Shown: positions 62,513 through 64,000 of the stretch, in pieces
How the letters are laid out: each line of letters opens with the position of its first letter
Position numbering within the stretch: the first letter of the stretch is position 1
Assembly: GCA_910585685.1 (NCBI GenBank)
Contig: CAJUEO010000001.1
Coordinates: forward strand, 86,520-150,519
Source: an uncultured Christensenella sp.
GTDB lineage: Bacteria; Bacillota; Clostridia; Christensenellales; Borkfalkiaceae
Direction: 5' to 3'
DNA length: 64,000 bases
The notes under the pieces: model-generated
What the model was told of the DNA's origin: nothing
Databases searched by the model: none
The model's input: the letters and a program-made list of their open reading frames with translations, nothing else
Translations under genes and position numbers: made by a program

Positions 62513-63066
62513 GCGACGAAGAACTTATAGTAAAAATACGCTCGGGTGACAAATCCGCCGAGCTCGAACTTTTAAAGCGCTATCAAATCAAAGTCAAAAA
62601 AAAGGCTTCGGGCTTCTTTTTGCACGGCGGAGAGAGGGAAGACTTGGAACAGGTGGGTATGATGGCTGTCTGTTCGGCTATTCACAGCTTTAAAGAGGGC
62701 GGCGCCGGCTTTTCGTCTTACGCTTCGGTGTGTATCGAAAACGCCGTCAAGGACGCAATCAGAAAGAGCGTGGGAGCAAAGCAGCAGGCGCTCAATAACT
62801 TTGTGCCGATAGTCGAGGTTGTCGAACGTGCCGAGTACGCCGTAAACCCCGAAGACGAGCTCATCCGTTTGGAGAGCCGCGACGAGTTTTTGAAAAAAAT
62901 TTCGAAAATTTTATCCTCGTTCGAGTTTAAAATTATGGTAATGTATCTTGAAGGTATGTCGGTCGGGGACATTTCCGTTGCCGTGGAAAAACCGCAAAAA
63001 AGCGTTTCAAACGCGCTTTGCAGGGCAAAAAACAAACTTGAAAAGGTATATTTGCAGGAGGAGTAA
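62509..63066 (+). CDS. sigH: RNA polymerase sigma factor, SigH (Spo0H)-like
   Basis: A 185-residue sigma-70 family protein. Region 2 is seen in FFLHGGEREDLEQVGMMAVC (residues ~39-58), where GxxREDLxQxGM is characteristic of SigH. Region 4 is in LEGMSVGDISVAVEKPQKSV, followed by SNALCRAKNKLEKV. It is shorter than Bacillus SigH (about 218 residues), mainly in the spacer and ends. Gene order after mrnC and rlmB supports SigH, the factor for early sporulation and stationary phase. It overlaps rlmB by four bases, and dnaX follows directly. Confidence 0.78.
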   Translation: MSDEELIVKIRSGDKSAELELLKRYQIKVKKKASGFFLHGGEREDLEQVGMMAVCSAIHSFKEGGAGFSSYASVCIENAVKDAIRKSVGAKQQALNNFVPIVEVVERAEYAVNPEDELIRLESRDEFLKKISKILSSFEFKIMVMYLEGMSVGDISVAVEKPQKSVSNALCRAKNKLEKVYLQEE

Positions 63067-64000
63067 ATGGCTTATCTCGCATTTTACAGAATGTTTCGTC
63101 CCACAACTTTCGATGAAGTTGTCAGGCAGGAACACATTGTAAGAATTTTAAAAAATCAAATAGAGAGCGATAAGGTCGGTCACGCATATCTGTTTTGCGG
63201 ACCGCGCGGCACGGGCAAAACTTCGCTTGCCAAAATATTTGCAAGGGCAATAAACTGCGAGCACCCCGTCAACGGCTCCCCCTGCGGCAAATGCGCTTCT
63301 TGTCTTGCGCTTGCCGACCCGTCCAATCTCGACGTTTGCGAGATAGACGCCGCGTCGAATAACGGCGTCGACGAAATGCGCGATTTAAGGGAAAAGGTGC
63401 AGTATCCGCCCGTCGGCGGCAGATATAAAGTGTATATCATCGACGAGGTTCATATGCTGACGCAGTCGGCTTTCAACGCCGTGTTGAAAACGTTGGAAGA
63501 GCCGCCCCGTCACGCCGTATTTATACTTGCCACAACCGAGCCGCAAAAGATACCTGCGACAATACTTTCGCGCTGTATGCGCTTCGATTTTAAATTAATT
63601 CCGCAAGCCGACCTCGAAAATCTCATTAAGGGAGTTTTCGAAAAGACGGGTAAGCAGTACGAGCCGTCCGCGGTTTCGGCAATAGCAAGGGCTGGCGCAG
63701 GCAGCGCGCGCGACAGCCTTTCGATAGCGGATATGTGCGCCTCTTACTCGCGAGGGAAGCTCACATATGACGACGTAAACGCCGTCCTCGGCGGCGCGGA
63801 ATGGTCTGAAATTGCAGAAGTTTCGGCAAAGATTTTGCAAGAGGATTATTCCTCGGCAATAAGTCTGATCGAGCATATCTTATCCACGGGCAAGGGCGTC
63901 GGTGTGCTTTTAAAGGATATGCTTTCGTTTTTAAACGATTTGACTATAGTCAAGGTCTGCAAGAACGCGCGCGAAATAATCAACCGTCCAGATGAAACGT
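63067..64000 (+). CDS. dnaX: DNA polymerase III subunit gamma/tau, 3' part outside the window
   Basis: 311 residues are visible from ATG 63,067, directly after the sigH stop (ribosome site GGAGGAG in its last codons). MAYLAFYRMFRPTTFDEVVR is the usual start. Walker A is CGPRGTGKTSLAKI (residues ~44-57), the zinc module has CEHPVNGSPCGKCASC, Walker B is VYIIDEVHML, and sensor 1 is ILATTEPQKIPATILSRC. It loads the sliding clamp. The frame is open to the right edge. Confidence 0.95.
   Translation, partial: MAYLAFYRMFRPTTFDEVVRQEHIVRILKNQIESDKVGHAYLFCGPRGTGKTSLAKIFARAINCEHPVNGSPCGKCASCLALADPSNLDVCEIDAASNNGVDEMRDLREKVQYPPVGGRYKVYIIDEVHMLTQSAFNAVLKTLEEPPRHAVFILATTEPQKIPATILSRCMRFDFKLIPQADLENLIKGVFEKTGKQYEPSAVSAIARAGAGSARDSLSIADMCASYSRGKLTYDDVNAVLGGAEWSEIAEVSAKILQEDYSSAISLIEHILSTGKGVGVLLKDMLSFLNDLTIVKVCKNAREIINRPDET

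Noticed and set aside
1..64000. tRNA, rRNA, transposase, integrase and CRISPR genes
   Set aside because: Looked for in the intergenic stretches and among the proteins; none could be supported by eye. A tRNA or Rfam scan was not possible here.

Overview
The window looks like a chromosomal segment of an anaerobic, probably spore-forming Clostridia (Bacillota), plausibly a gut lineage of the Christensenellales type (inference). The reasons are strong AGGAGG-type ribosome sites and TTGACA-17-TATAAT promoters, an mcsA-mcsB-clpC operon, an mrnC-rlmB-sigH-dnaX block, a CwlD-type amidase, pyruvate formate-lyase behind a ZTP (pfl-motif) riboswitch, and a GGGtGRT/NifU-like pair. No rRNA, tRNA, CRISPR array, transposase or integrase was recognised.

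Layout. 1-30,675: the 3' part of one giant gene (at least 10,224 codons, open at the left edge). It encodes a repetitive surface protein made of MBG/YDG-type beta modules, then a Thr/Asp-Gly repeat stalk, three C-terminal modules, one membrane segment and an acidic cytoplasmic tail. 30,755-34,160: an operon from a consensus promoter with a small membrane protein, an MBOAT O-acyltransferase and an acyl-activating (AMP-forming) ligase, probably for acylation of a surface polymer. 34,303-43,334: a phage tail-like module without recognisable terminase, portal, major capsid or lysin. It holds a regulator, a GP20-like scaffold, tail completion protein, tail tube, two chaperones joined by a probable -1 frameshift, tape measure, a frameshifted distal tail protein, a reversed lipoprotein with its own promoter between partly duplicated sequences, fibre/baseplate-like genes, a glycosyltransferase, a radical SAM protein and an LLH-type holin.

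43,371-47,703: a promoter, a six-codon leader peptide whose ribosome site lies in a hairpin, and an attenuator-like terminator precede a two-TM coiled-coil protein and a secreted 1,269-residue protein with InlB-type repeats and a C-terminal Hint (intein-like) domain. The Hint part is visibly more GC-rich than the rest. 47,727-49,570: GGGtGRT protein and NifU-like scaffold, minus strand. 49,714-53,757: mcsA-mcsB-clpC without a ctsR beside it. 53,732-55,895: an island of very small genes with three Cro/CI-type regulators, two Cys-rich proteins, and three operator-like sets. 55,918-57,338: a membrane-anchored hypothetical and a hemolysin III family protein. 57,399-60,588: ZTP riboswitch, pflA and pflB. 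60,585-64,000: cwlD (minus), then mrnC, rlmB, sigH and the start of dnaX, cut by the right edge.

Most of the window's unusual content concerns the cell surface or cell-to-cell structures. The best candidates for something not previously described are the capsid-less tail module carrying a glycosyltransferase/radical SAM pair, and the attenuator-controlled Hint-domain surface protein. The housekeeping blocks at the right are ordinary and anchor the taxonomic inference.
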